Below are positions 35,434 through 43,248 of a stretch of DNA of 64,000 nucleotides, in pieces. The first letter of the stretch is position 1. Every line of letters starts with the position of its first letter. The translations under genes were made by a program, and so were the position numbers. Source of the DNA: Salipiger pallidus (lineage in GTDB: Bacteria; Pseudomonadota; Alphaproteobacteria; Rhodobacterales; Rhodobacteraceae); assembly GCF_014643635.1 (NCBI RefSeq), contig NZ_BMJV01000005.1, positions 310,274 to 374,273 of the forward strand. Direction: 5' to 3'. The notes under the pieces were generated by a model that was given only the letters and a program-made list of their open reading frames with translations, ran no database searches and was not told where the DNA came from.

Positions 35434-35474
35434 ACGAACCTCCGCCTCTCGCCCGACAGCAACCGCAGCCGCTC

Positions 35475-35860
35475 AGGCAATTATCAGCTCTCCGGCCTCA
35501 TCGGGTGCCGCTGATACACACGCGGGATGATCCCGGCCAGCGCACAGGTCCGCCGCTGCAAATAGCTCTTCTCCTACATACCCCAGTCCACAGCACGCCG
35601 CCTCGAACCGGGCCACAGCAGTTTTTCCCAAAATTCCCTTCAGCATCGGCGTCATCGAGCAACTGCTCCACCGGAAATTTTCTCCGCTTCAAGTTCTCAG
35701 CCTCTTGCACCTGCAGCCGACGTGTGTCCGACACCTGCATGCCGCCATGTCTCGAGCGCCACTTGTAGAGGATCGCGCAGCTGATGCCGCAGCTTCTTCG
35801 CGCCCAGCCCGGCCTCCTGTTCCTTCGGGATGCCCCCTCTCGTGATTTTGCTCGGCAATG
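35475..35860 (-). pseudogene. IS3-family transposase remnant (frameshifted)
   Basis: Pieces of an IS3-family OrfA can be read across different frames of the - strand. The helix-turn-helix start is SKITRGGIPKEQEAGLGAKK (about 35855-35800). The typical core ILYKWRSRHGGMQVSDTRRL and leucine-zipper EAENLKR follow in a second frame (35773 downwards), then MLKGILGKT. In a third frame comes QRRTCALAGIIPRVYQRHP, resembling the start of OrfB. At least two frameshifts separate these parts, and the rest of OrfB is absent. No terminal inverted repeats could be identified. It is a dead insertion-sequence fragment. Confidence 0.72.
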
Positions 35861-35999
35861 CACTGCCGGGCGCTGGCTGGTCTATTCTGTCCTGAACCGG
35901 ATGCTGGGTATCCGAAGAACTGGCCGACCTTAAAAAGTGAACATTTCTAGATTGCAGGTCGGCACGACCGCGCTGTCTGGAATGAGTGTGATGACATGA

Positions 36000-36035
36000 A
36001 AAGGCCTCCCCACCGTACCTGGTGAGGAGGCCCAT
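36000..36035 (-). terminator. Terminator of the PRC-barrel gene
   Basis: GGCCTCC (36003-36009) and GGAGGCC (36026-36032) pair, with an inner CACC/GGTG stem after one mismatch. On the - strand the stem is followed by TTTT. It lies 22 bases beyond the stop of the PRC-barrel gene. Confidence 0.82.
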
Positions 36036-36056
36036 TTTCTGGAAGATGAGTTTGGC

Positions 36057-37487
36057 TTAGGAGCCCGACACTTCGATGGTCTCGTCTTCGGAAAGCTGCT
36101 GCGAAGCGTCGAAGTCAAAGCCGGATGCGTCTTCGACTTCCTGTTCGCTCATGGTTTCCACGATGAGTGCATCGTTCTCGATCGTGACACGCTCCATTGG
36201 CACGGGCACTTCCTTCGTGCCGAGACCAAGGAAGCCACCGCTGCTCAGCACCAGTACGGCCGAACCATTGTCATCGACGATACCTGCAGGGCGACCAAGG
36301 TTCTCACCGTCCGAGGTCAGGACGTCCTTGCTCATCAGTTCACCGACAGTGATGGACATGGTGTTGGCGCTGCCAGCCTCTTCCATCGCGGCTGGGTCGG
36401 AACCTTCTGCCTGTTGCATGTCGGCTTGATCAGCCTCTTCTCCAGCGCTCGGCTGTGCCTGAGCTTCGTCGGCCTGTGCCTGATCTTCGCTCTGGGCCGA
36501 GAGACGCTGTTCGCGCTCTTCCGCGGTCTCGATGACCACGTTGGCTTCACCACCCTGACGGACATCAACGGTGGGTTGGTTGGCCATCACGACCGAGATA
36601 CGGGGCTCGGCTTTTTCATAAGCCACCGACGCGTCGCCACCTTCGATGTTGACCTCGGCCTCGCCTTCCGCCTGCTGGATGTCGACCTGCGGCTCGGAGC
36701 TGGCAACCTCGGTATCACCTTCGACGCTCTGGGTGTCGTTGGTGTCGGCGTCACTCGTTGCGGTCTCGTCCGCAGTTTCACCTGCATCTACACCGAGATC
36801 GACGTCGAGTTCCGGATCGGCCTGAGCCACCGAGATCGTGGGCTCGCCCTGCTCGACCTGAACCTGGGGATCGTCGGTCGAGATCTGCACGTCGGGATCC
36901 GAGCTGAGGATATAGACGTCGGGGGCCGGGATATCGACGCGCACGACGATCTCGGGGATCTCGACTTCAATGTTCGGCTGCTTCTGAGCGATCTGGATGT
37001 CGAGCGGGCTTTCGTTCACGGTGACGCGCGGCAGTTGCTTCATCACGGTGACATTGGGCGCGGGAACCTGAACGTCGACATCAGGATCGGGGACAACGAC
37101 ACGCGCCTGACCTTCGATGGTCGCGCTTTCCGAAAGGTTCACCTCTTCGGAAACCGTCTCGCTCTCTTCGGTCTCGGCGGTGGCGGTGTCTTCCTCGGTT
37201 GCGGTGTCTTCGTCGGTTACGGTCTGCTCTGCGTTCTCGGCGAGCGTGTCCGAGATCATTGCACATTCTTCGGAGTTGTCGTTGTCAACGGCGGTCATGA
37301 CATCGGACACCGGGATCATGGCCGGAAGATCGTCGGATTGAACCGCCTCCACGAGCGCCTGGCACTCAGCGCTTTTGCCGCGAAGGTCTTCGTCCGACAT
37401 ACCTTGCAGAGTTTGAGCAGAAACAAAGCCTGCAAGCGGGAAGGTAAGCGCGGTGCTCAGCATAAGAGTGCGAGTGGCAGTCTTCAT
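36057..37487 (-). CDS. Secreted acidic PRC-barrel domain protein
   Basis: A 476-residue exported protein. It has a signal peptide (MKTATRTLMLSTALTFPLAG, cleavage near VSAQ), a cysteine-bearing helical segment (residues about 25-80) and a low-complexity Glu/Thr/Asp stretch (about 85-120). A long region of short P-x-V-x-V-like repeats follows (about 128-225, such as PDPDVDVQVPAPNVTV and PDVQISTDDPQVQVEQ), resuming at about 255-310 after an acidic linker. A Gln/Ala-rich segment leads to a C-terminal PRC-barrel fold (about 375-460: ITVGELMSKDVLTSDGENLG, VPVPMERVTIENDALIV). PRC-barrels mediate protein or RNA contacts; the repeats suggest an extended beta structure. It is a single gene with its own terminator. 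Confidence 0.82.
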   Translation of the reverse strand: MKTATRTLMLSTALTFPLAGFVSAQTLQGMSDEDLRGKSAECQALVEAVQSDDLPAMIPVSDVMTAVDNDNSEECAMISDTLAENAEQTVTDEDTATEEDTATAETEESETVSEEVNLSESATIEGQARVVVPDPDVDVQVPAPNVTVMKQLPRVTVNESPLDIQIAQKQPNIEVEIPEIVVRVDIPAPDVYILSSDPDVQISTDDPQVQVEQGEPTISVAQADPELDVDLGVDAGETADETATSDADTNDTQSVEGDTEVASSEPQVDIQQAEGEAEVNIEGGDASVAYEKAEPRISVVMANQPTVDVRQGGEANVVIETAEEREQRLSAQSEDQAQADEAQAQPSAGEEADQADMQQAEGSDPAAMEEAGSANTMSITVGELMSKDVLTSDGENLGRPAGIVDDNGSAVLVLSSGGFLGLGTKEVPVPMERVTIENDALIVETMSEQEVEDASGFDFDASQQLSEDETIEVSGS

Positions 37488-37693
37488 AAATATCGTTCCA
37501 ATTTTGCCTAGATTATAACCACCCAGTTGGTGGCTGCCTGAGAAGAGAACACTGCGGGTCGTGATGAGTTCCTCGCTGAAACGTCATGATTTTGGCGCGG
37601 CCTTGAGCGGGCACCTGTTTTGACCAGTAACTTGATGCTGATAGCGGTGCTGACAGTGCGATCAGCTGCACTGTCTCGACGGCAGGAAGACCC

Positions 37694-37999
37694 ATGTTTC
37701 GTAGTCGCCAGGACCACTTCTTGCGCGCCACGGACCTTTCTGGCGGCTGCAGCAAAGATCAGATCGCCGCCAATCGTGTCTACCAAGGTGAACGGCACCC
37801 TCAGAACATGCGCTCAAAGCTGCGGCGCGGCTACGTTGAACTGGCCATCGCCAGCACCATGCCGCATGAACTGGCACGTCAAGCTCTACCGAGCGGACGA
37901 CGCCGCCGTCCTGAAATCGCCAAACGCTACCACGATCAGGCACTTTTCAAGCTGGCCATCGAGAGCAAGCTGCGCGGATGCAACCTGATTGCGCTCTAG
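37694..37999 (+). pseudogene. Tyrosine recombinase (integrase) fragment
   Basis: A 101-codon frame whose end, HDQALFKLAIESKLRGCNLIAL, matches the conserved start of the catalytic domain of a group of phage-type tyrosine recombinases (usually RDLALFNLAIDSKLRGCDLV). It stops there, so the catalytic Arg-His-Arg-Tyr part is missing. Only about 25 residues are clearly similar; the earlier part is less certain. It is probably a broken integrase left from an integrated element. Confidence 0.45.
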
Positions 38000-38189
38000 G
38001 TTGTCAGCGTCCAAAAGCTACTCTCCATCTCGTGGACAGATTCCGAGATAGTTTAAGCCAATCTATGGCCCTGCCGGTCAGTTTCGATCTTGTTGAAGTA
38101 GACCACGGCGGGCGGCTGCCCTAACCAACGGGCTGCACCTGCGCCTGTTTTTTCGGAGAGTAGGCAGGGTGCTTGTCCGCCGTGCCGCT

Positions 38190-38520
38190 CTACGAGTAGT
38201 CGCCGCTGGCCCTTGCTCCGTTTGCGCGCGTGACGTTTTCCATGGCGACAGCGACCCGCTCTAGCAGCTTGCTCCGCGATCCTGCATCGACGAGAAGGCC
38301 ACGCCTTGCAAGCGCAGCATCTGCCAGTCCTCCGAAGCGGCTCTCAGTGTCCGCAGCACCGATTTCCGCTGTCGGTACCGCCAATGGATGGCTACGGCCA
38401 GCTCTTGCCGCCTCGTCCATCTCGGCGACACGCTCCCGTACCCTCCGCAAGGTCCACCACGTCGCGAGGGACATGGACGCGCAGGTAGTAGGTCGATCCG
38501 ATCAGAACAGGCTGGGGCAT
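38190..38520 (-). pseudogene. Frameshifted N-terminal part of a DUF6538-type tyrosine recombinase
   Basis: On the - strand from the ATG at 38520, one frame reads MPQPVLIGSTYYLRVHVPRD, the typical N-terminus of DUF6538-containing integrases. A neighbouring frame then continues with LADAALARRGLLVDAGSRSK and ends at ASGDYS, matching the later part of the same arm-binding region (family pattern ...RGLxxDExSRxxLL...EGDY). A frameshift and an internal deletion separate the two, and a stop at 38190 removes the catalytic domain. It starts 92 bases from the tRNA-Val fragment, the usual place for an integrase next to its attachment site. Confidence 0.6.
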
Positions 38521-38612
38521 TGTGCATCTCATCGTGCACCACCTCTAAGTACCGGTCGAGGCGGCGCATGTTCCTATTCATCAGGTACTTGCGCGATTTC
38601 AATGCAATAGAA

Positions 38613-38662
38613 TGGTGGGTGATGAGAGACTCGAACTCCCGACATCTTCGGTGTAAACGAGG
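38613..38662 (-). other. tRNA-Val 3' fragment, likely attachment site
   Basis: Read on the - strand this is the last ~50 bases of a tRNA-Val: the anticodon loop with TTACAC (anticodon UAC), the T-arm with GTTCGAGTC, the 3' acceptor strand ATCACCC and the encoded ACCA-type end CACCA. The match stops abruptly at 38662, and no 5' half follows, so this is not a functional tRNA. Such a duplicated tRNA 3' end is the footprint of integration by a tyrosine recombinase. Confidence 0.75.
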
Positions 38663-38910
38663 TTTTTAGCGCCTTAAGCCCATGATGCTAATACAAAACC
38701 GTTTCCCAAGGCGATTGAGGAACACGGCGGACAAACCCAAAACGTACCGTGAATCTGGGAAACAGATCCAAGCATCTACAAGTAGAGCGCAAATCCCTAC
38801 TTATCTAGACTTCGGCTCTGCAGATCACGGCTCCACCGAATTGCTTGTCTTCAGAAGATCCGCGATCCAAACGCCATCTTGTCCGCGCGCCCTACCCTGT
38901 CAGCACTTCA

Positions 38911-39411
38911 TCAGCACCGCTCTCGATCCAGAAGCTCGATGACCTCATCCAGCTGTTTTGCCACATTGTTCACGATCTTTGCGTAGATCGGCCACGTGTT
39001 CCGATCGAAGGTTAAATGCGTATCCGAAACCTCAGACGCATACAGCGATGCGTTCGGTCTAACCGCATCGATCGTCAGAAGTGCGTAGAGCACCCTATCG
39101 AGAATGTTATCACTCAGAAGTCCAAGATCACGCATTAAATCTGGGGTGGCACTCCGCTCTAGAACATGGACTATACAAATACCGCCCTCTTGTGGCAGTT
39201 GGTCCGCGTCTGGACGCGCAAATGCATCTCGGAAAATCGATAGTTCCGCCTTCAATGCCGCCATAATTGCGGCACGCCTTCTGATCTCAGAAGATATTTC
39301 GCGGCGCCGCGCCAACCAGCCGTTTAGCAGTTGGGATAAGATTACCCCGGTGAAGCCAATGATCCCAACAATTGAAGTCTGGAATTCCTGCAGTGTCCCT
39401 AAATCAACCAT
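38911..39411 (-). CDS. Hypothetical membrane protein of the prophage end
   Basis: A 166-residue protein with one N-terminal hydrophobic segment (SIVGIIGFTGVILSQLLNGWLARRREI) followed by a basic stretch and a mainly helical cytoplasmic domain that contains three cysteine-poor helices and ends IVNNVAKQLDEVIELLDRERC. The ATG follows AGGAG. It starts 9 bases after the preceding small gene and is the last gene of a compact set that begins with the SieB-like gene. No family is recognised; a role in exclusion or lysogenic conversion is inferred from position only. Confidence 0.65.
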   Translation of the reverse strand: MVDLGTLQEFQTSIVGIIGFTGVILSQLLNGWLARRREISSEIRRRAAIMAALKAELSIFRDAFARPDADQLPQEGGICIVHVLERSATPDLMRDLGLLSDNILDRVLYALLTIDAVRPNASLYASEVSDTHLTFDRNTWPIYAKIVNNVAKQLDEVIELLDRERC

Positions 39412-39420
39412 GCAGCGCTC

Positions 39421-39594
39421 CTATCTCGACCCAAAGCGGCGGGCCCGATCAGGCCATGCCGCCGAGGGCGTGCTCTCGACAACCAGCTTCGGGGGAAGCG
39501 CGGTCGCGCGCACCAGCATATCGCCGAACCGCTCCTGTGCGAGGCGCGCCGCCTCTGCGTCGGGGTCTTCAGGCAGCAGATCAATTCTGTGCAT
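39421..39594 (-). CDS. Small hypothetical prophage protein
   Basis: A 57-residue protein, MHRIDLLPEDPDAEAARLAQ followed by a segment containing RATALPPKLVVESTP and a basic end. The ATG at 39594 is supported by GAGGAG eight bases upstream; an in-frame ATG at 39618 is less likely. It is flanked by genes with 9-10 base gaps. No family is recognised. Confidence 0.5.
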   Translation of the reverse strand: MHRIDLLPEDPDAEAARLAQERFGDMLVRATALPPKLVVESTPSAAWPDRARRFGSR

Positions 39595-39604
39595 CGTGCG
39601 CTCC

Positions 39605-39802
39605 TCAGATGGACACATTCAGCTGGGGCACCTGAGGCTCAAGCCAGTCTATGGCTGCAAGTTGTGTTCTGAAACTGAAACCAGAACGAGTTATTAGGTG
39701 CTCACCGCTAACCTCTGAGCAGGAAGCCCTAAATTCCAATCCGTCGATATCCCTGCGCGCCGCCACGGAGTAGCAATTGCCTAAATCCTTAAGAGTTTCC
39801 AA
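39605..39802 (-). CDS. Small hypothetical prophage protein (TTG start)
   Basis: A 65-residue frame that starts with TTG, preceded by AGGAAG at a good distance. The sequence (ETLKDLGNCYSVAARRDIDG ... LNVSI) has two cysteines and no membrane segment. It lies 30 bases after the SieB-like gene and 10 bases before the next gene, so it fits the operon, but coding potential is modest. Confidence 0.4.
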   Translation of the reverse strand: METLKDLGNCYSVAARRDIDGLEFRASCSEVSGEHLITRSGFSFRTQLAAIDWLEPQVPQLNVSI

Positions 39803-39832
39803 TCTCGCTTCCTATCCGCCCAACGTCACCGC

Positions 39833-40477
39833 CTACTGACTTACGTTCTCTGCTAAGCGTAGTGATACGACAGCTGGATGGGCTTGGGGCAAAAATTCAA
39901 CGAGATCTTCCAATCTGGAACGAAAGTTCATTAAGCGAATTATCTCCTCAGGTTTACTTAAGAGAAATTCCTCCGTTGACATAATAATCAACCATGCATC
40001 TTCAGTTATTTCAAAGTTTGGCACATATGACAATTTCAGGTGAGCTGACCTGTTTTTCCGAATAATATTCCTTTGCATCAAACTAAGAGCTACAGGAGCA
40101 TCTTCATTCAAAATCAAAGCGCGATCATACTTTGCAACAGCATGAGATACTAACGCTAGCTCAGTCAAGCTCAACGAGAGAAGGTTTTGCCTCACATCAC
40201 GTAGTCGCTTATCTCCATTTCGACGCTTTCTCCAAGAAAGCACGTACCTGCGCCAAAGCATCGGCACAATCGCCCAAATAAAACCAATTAAGAACGCGCT
40301 GATCGCAAATATAAACGCGAGAAGAGTTGCCGGCTGTACCCACTCAGGCAAGCTAGCGAAGCTGTCAGGAGAAGACCACAAAGCAAGAGCTGCAGCACCT
40401 GTAGCAACAGCCAAGATCGCCAAAATCCGCATATCTGACCGAATGATGTCAAGTATGTTTTTGAGAAGTTGCGTCAA
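39833..40477 (-). CDS. SieB-like superinfection exclusion protein
   Basis: A 214-residue inner-membrane protein with two helices near the N-terminus (MRILAILAVATGAAALALWS and PATLLAFIFAISAFLIGFIWAIV) and a long cytoplasmic domain of about 140 residues. That domain contains LLSLSLTELALVSHAVAKYDRALIL and NFEITEDAWLIIMSTEEFLL. Two helices followed by this kind of soluble domain is the layout of the phage P22/lambda SieB family, which aborts lytic growth of other phages. The start is a TTG at 40477 with AGGTGG upstream, or the ATG at 40432. The match is by layout and a few motifs, so the assignment is probable, not certain. Confidence 0.55.
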   Translation of the reverse strand: MTQLLKNILDIIRSDMRILAILAVATGAAALALWSSPDSFASLPEWVQPATLLAFIFAISAFLIGFIWAIVPMLWRRYVLSWRKRRNGDKRLRDVRQNLLSLSLTELALVSHAVAKYDRALILNEDAPVALSLMQRNIIRKNRSAHLKLSYVPNFEITEDAWLIIMSTEEFLLSKPEEIIRLMNFRSRLEDLVEFLPQAHPAVVSLRLAENVSQ

Positions 40478-40872
40478 TAGCCACCACCTTAATGAGCACT
40501 GATGACAACAATCAGATACTATTCTATTGATTTTTTATCTAAATATGAAAAACGAACTGTACCATTTTAAGGCCCTCAGCTCGACCAAGGGCTAACATTT
40601 GCGCGGCATCACCAACTGAAGAGTGGCATTCTATTATGACCAATATGCCTCTCTGAAAAAAGTTACAGCATGGAGAGTGTACGCGTGGCCAGCCAAAAGA
40701 GTCCAGCTGTCGCCAAAGGTTCTAGTCTCAGTATCGTATCTGGTTAATCAGACCTTGAAATTTAAGTGGTGATCGAACAGGTGTCGGAAATCGTCAAGTA
40801 CTTCCAAAAGAGAAAGCATCAGCTCGCACTGTCAATGCTGCTTGAAAGAGATTCGGCACTGAAGCACTACGA
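40478..40872. other. AT-rich intergenic region
   Basis: About 395 bases without a supported gene. It is markedly richer in A and T than the rest of the window, with stretches such as TTGATTTTTTATC around 40525. It probably holds the promoter of the SieB-like operon and the end of the upstream two-gene unit. No clear hairpin terminator was found. Confidence 0.45.
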
Positions 40873-41394
40873 TTAAACACCCCCTATCCGTCCCAGCTCA
40901 CTGTCAATCGCGTCCATGAGCTTCTGGCGCTCGACAAGCACATCCGACGCGGCCTCCCAAAATGGCCGCATCTCCAAAATGGTATTTGCGTCAGCCAAAG
41001 CGGTGCTAAATTCTAAAAGCGCAGACTTATAGCCGGCAGCAGCACTGACGACATCTTTGGAAAACACTCCCTGTGCCATCTCAACTGTAGAGTGCTGGCT
41101 CAACACGTTGTCCATCAATCGTCGACGCGCCTCGTGCACACCATCTTCATCTTCGATGACTGCAGAGACGTATGCGGCGGCAAACGTCTGGAAGTCGTAG
41201 GCTGCATTGCGAACCTCTTGACTACGCTCCTTGAGAAGCTCTGTCCTCGCCAAATCACCGGCATGCCGGTGGTCTCTAGATTGCAAGAAGATGTTGAAAG
41301 CAGAGGTCGCCAAGAAAAGAGCAATGGCTCCTGCAAGGAGCCAACCTCGAGGTGTCGATTCGGCTGCGAGCCATCGTTTTAAGCCAGACAACAT
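40873..41394 (-). CDS. Single-pass membrane protein with helical extramembrane domain
   Basis: A 173-residue protein. A basic start (MLSGLKRWLAAESTPRG) precedes one transmembrane helix (about residues 18-38, WLLAGAIALFLATSAFNIFL). A long, charged, helix-rich domain follows with ARTELLKERSQEVRNAAYDF and VERQKLMDAIDSELGRI, likely coiled-coil. By the positive-inside rule the long domain would face the periplasm, as in four-helix sensory domains. It starts 13 bases after the stop of the PUA/EVE-like gene, so the two are made together. No named family is recognised. Confidence 0.65.
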   Translation of the reverse strand: MLSGLKRWLAAESTPRGWLLAGAIALFLATSAFNIFLQSRDHRHAGDLARTELLKERSQEVRNAAYDFQTFAAAYVSAVIEDEDGVHEARRRLMDNVLSQHSTVEMAQGVFSKDVVSAAAGYKSALLEFSTALADANTILEMRPFWEAASDVLVERQKLMDAIDSELGRIGGV

Positions 41395-41407
41395 AGCGAA
41401 CCCAAAA

Positions 41408-42553
41408 TTATTTCACGGACGCCTTAGGCGCGAAACCTTCATCTTCACTTGCAGCGGTGGCGGCCGAGCAAGCCTCCTTCCAGCGGTGCATCCCAAGAGC
41501 ATCCAAAGTCTTCACGACCTCGTCTGCCAGACCTTCAGGCGCGCAAGGATCATAGCGCTTGCTAGCCGAATTTTCTAGCCCAACTCTCGCAGCGCCAGTT
41601 TCATCGAACGGCTCAGCATGCGCTGAAAGCGCAAGAGAGAACAACGAAGCAATCACGAAAACAACGCTTTTTCCTCGAAGGGTCGTGTACCCAGGCGAGT
41701 GAATACTGAACTCTTGCTCAGGGACCGTGGCCTCACCGCGCCTAACGGACGCGGCAATCGCATAGATCGATTCTGCAAGTTCAGCTGCCTCTGCATCTCC
41801 CTTCGCGCGGAACGCCTCCACGATTGCGAGGACAAATGCTTGAAAGTGATAGGATTCACGAGCAGTAAAATCTTCACCGGCAGTAGTAAATCGAGCGAGA
41901 AACTCACCGTCTATGATAACGTTCTGGTAAGCTGCGCCCAAAACCGGTCTGAGGCTGTCTGCTGGAAGCCTAACTAGGGCATTCTGTGTCCGGAGAGCCC
42001 GCAGTGTTCTGACATCCAGATCACGCTCGTCAACTTCACTCAACCACTTAACACGGCGAACGAGTAGTGCAGCTTTTTGATATTTCTCGGTAGGCTCCGT
42101 CCAACGCTCAACATCGCTCACCACCTCGCCGACCAAGGTACGAGGCGCCTCCTCTTTAGTGAAGCTGTTCAATGGTGCAGGCACTACAACGAGATCACCG
42201 ATCTTCATCTCGTTATACAGCCCATTCAGCTGTGATAATGCCAGCTTACGACGCTTCGACCATCGCGTCTTAGTTAGATCTCGGCTAGAGATCTCAGCCA
42301 TCAGCTCGGGAACGTTATCCGAGTTTCGGTACACCACAGAGGCGTAAAGTTCGGCGCGTACAATCGCCTCCCTGATATCGTCAGTTTCTTTGAAGCCGTC
42401 TGTCGCTGGAAACGGTATCGCAGGGAAGTCTAGGAACACCAGCCCATGCTCGTGCATGGCTTCGTAGTGACGGTAGGATCCACCAGGGAAGACGCGATAA
42501 GCGCTGTCATCTTCACCAAAAACACGAGCCTGAATATCAATTAGCGGCGTCAC
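41408..42553 (-). CDS. Membrane-anchored protein with apparent PUA/EVE-like domain, function unknown
   Basis: A 381-residue protein with GTG start preceded by GGGGAAG. Residues about 116-197 look like the PUA/EVE-like module found in McrB- and Mrr-type modified-DNA readers: MKIGDLVVVPAP, then TLVGEVVSD, ALLVRRVKWL, and RTLRALRTQNALVRLP. Residues 220-280 are helical. A single hydrophobic helix (about 296-312, VVFVIASLFSLALSAHA) and a 69-residue tail with two cysteines follow. The helix end resembles a signal-peptidase site, but no internal start with a good ribosome-binding site is visible. So I read it as a cytoplasmic sensor tethered to the membrane. Its context is a prophage exclusion region. 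Confidence 0.65.
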   Translation of the reverse strand: MTPLIDIQARVFGEDDSAYRVFPGGSYRHYEAMHEHGLVFLDFPAIPFPATDGFKETDDIREAIVRAELYASVVYRNSDNVPELMAEISSRDLTKTRWSKRRKLALSQLNGLYNEMKIGDLVVVPAPLNSFTKEEAPRTLVGEVVSDVERWTEPTEKYQKAALLVRRVKWLSEVDERDLDVRTLRALRTQNALVRLPADSLRPVLGAAYQNVIIDGEFLARFTTAGEDFTARESYHFQAFVLAIVEAFRAKGDAEAAELAESIYAIAASVRRGEATVPEQEFSIHSPGYTTLRGKSVVFVIASLFSLALSAHAEPFDETGAARVGLENSASKRYDPCAPEGLADEVVKTLDALGMHRWKEACSAATAASEDEGFAPKASVK

Positions 42554-42609
42554 CCAAACTTCCCCATTTTACGTTGTCAAGCGATCAGTGTACCGCTTTA
42601 CGCGATCAT

Positions 42610-42906
42610 TCAAGCAGATGACAGCTTATAGATATGGCAACGTGGACTGTGAACACTCGAAGATTGTGTGATCAAGGAACCACCTCCCCCCTCATAGTGC
42701 GCCCTGAGCCGCTCCAGCGCATCCTCGAGCGTTGTCGCGAACCCCTGCCCTACAGGCTGCACCTGCGCAAACCACTGCCAAGCTCGGTCGGGGTCACTGA
42801 TCTTGGTAGCGTAGACCCGTCCGACCACCTCGCCCTGGTACAGCACGATCCAGTCGAGATCCCCGTCGTCCTTGCCTGCGATGATGGTGCGCTTGCGGGT
42901 CCACAT
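42610..42906 (-). CDS. Small hypothetical prophage protein
   Basis: A 98-residue protein: basic N-terminus MWTRKRTIIAGKDDGDLDW, then a compact beta-rich part (YQGEVVGRVYATKISDPDRAW) and a helix with ATTLEDALERLRAHYEGG. The compact aromatic DRAWQWFAQVQP motif suggests a folded small domain. A 10-bp hairpin lies just before its start. No family is recognised. Confidence 0.55.
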   Translation of the reverse strand: MWTRKRTIIAGKDDGDLDWIVLYQGEVVGRVYATKISDPDRAWQWFAQVQPVGQGFATTLEDALERLRAHYEGGGGSLITQSSSVHSPRCHIYKLSSA

Positions 42907-42920
42907 GGGGCGGACATAGG

Positions 42921-42951
42921 GCGGCGGGCCCCCAGTGGGAAGGCCCGCCGC
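42921..42951. repeat. Repeated hairpin, copy 1
   Basis: GCGGCGGGCC (42921-42930) pairs with GGCCCGCCGC (42942-42951). Nearly the same element recurs at 43303-43333; both share the stretch TAGGGCGGCGGGCC. Lacking T runs on either side, it is a weak terminator candidate. Confidence 0.6.
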
Positions 42952-43004
42952 AGCTTCAGATCACGCCGGCACTGAAACCCCGATCCGCGCCGCGGCCTCG
43001 CTCT

Positions 43005-43196
43005 TTAGATGGACAACCCCGTTTCAGCATTGTCGAGCTGCCGTTCAACCTCATCTGCAGCATCGTCTGGGATCGGCGTGGCAAAGACCAAGCGGCGCAC
43101 CTCTGCCACCAGGTCAGGCGCCTTTTCCTCTGCGTCTTCCAAGATTGCAGAAAGCTCCAGCACTTGGGTGGCTGGAAGATAGTATCTGTCGGCCAT
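43005..43196 (-). CDS. Small hypothetical prophage protein
   Basis: A 63-residue acidic, helical protein starting MADRYYLPATQVLELSAILE, with the ATG at 43196 supported by GAGGAGAGG. The frame extends upstream, but that part is arginine-rich and unlike the rest. It contains no membrane segment or cysteine. Its neighbours are small prophage genes beyond the lysis module. Confidence 0.55.
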   Translation of the reverse strand: MADRYYLPATQVLELSAILEDAEEKAPDLVAEVRRLVFATPIPDDAADEVERQLDNAETGLSI

Positions 43197-43248
43197 ATGC
43201 CTCTCCTCAGTTTGATCTGTTCCGCGACTTGCGGACATTAGCGGCGTT

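Noticed and set aside
36414-37511. A 365-codon + strand frame opposite the PRC-barrel gene
   Set aside because: Its repeats mirror those of the - strand protein, which has a signal peptide, a known C-terminal domain and a terminator.
38613-38690. A complete tRNA gene near the tRNA-Val 3' end
   Set aside because: Only the 3' ~50 bases match; the 5' half, including D-arm and acceptor strand, is missing after 38662.
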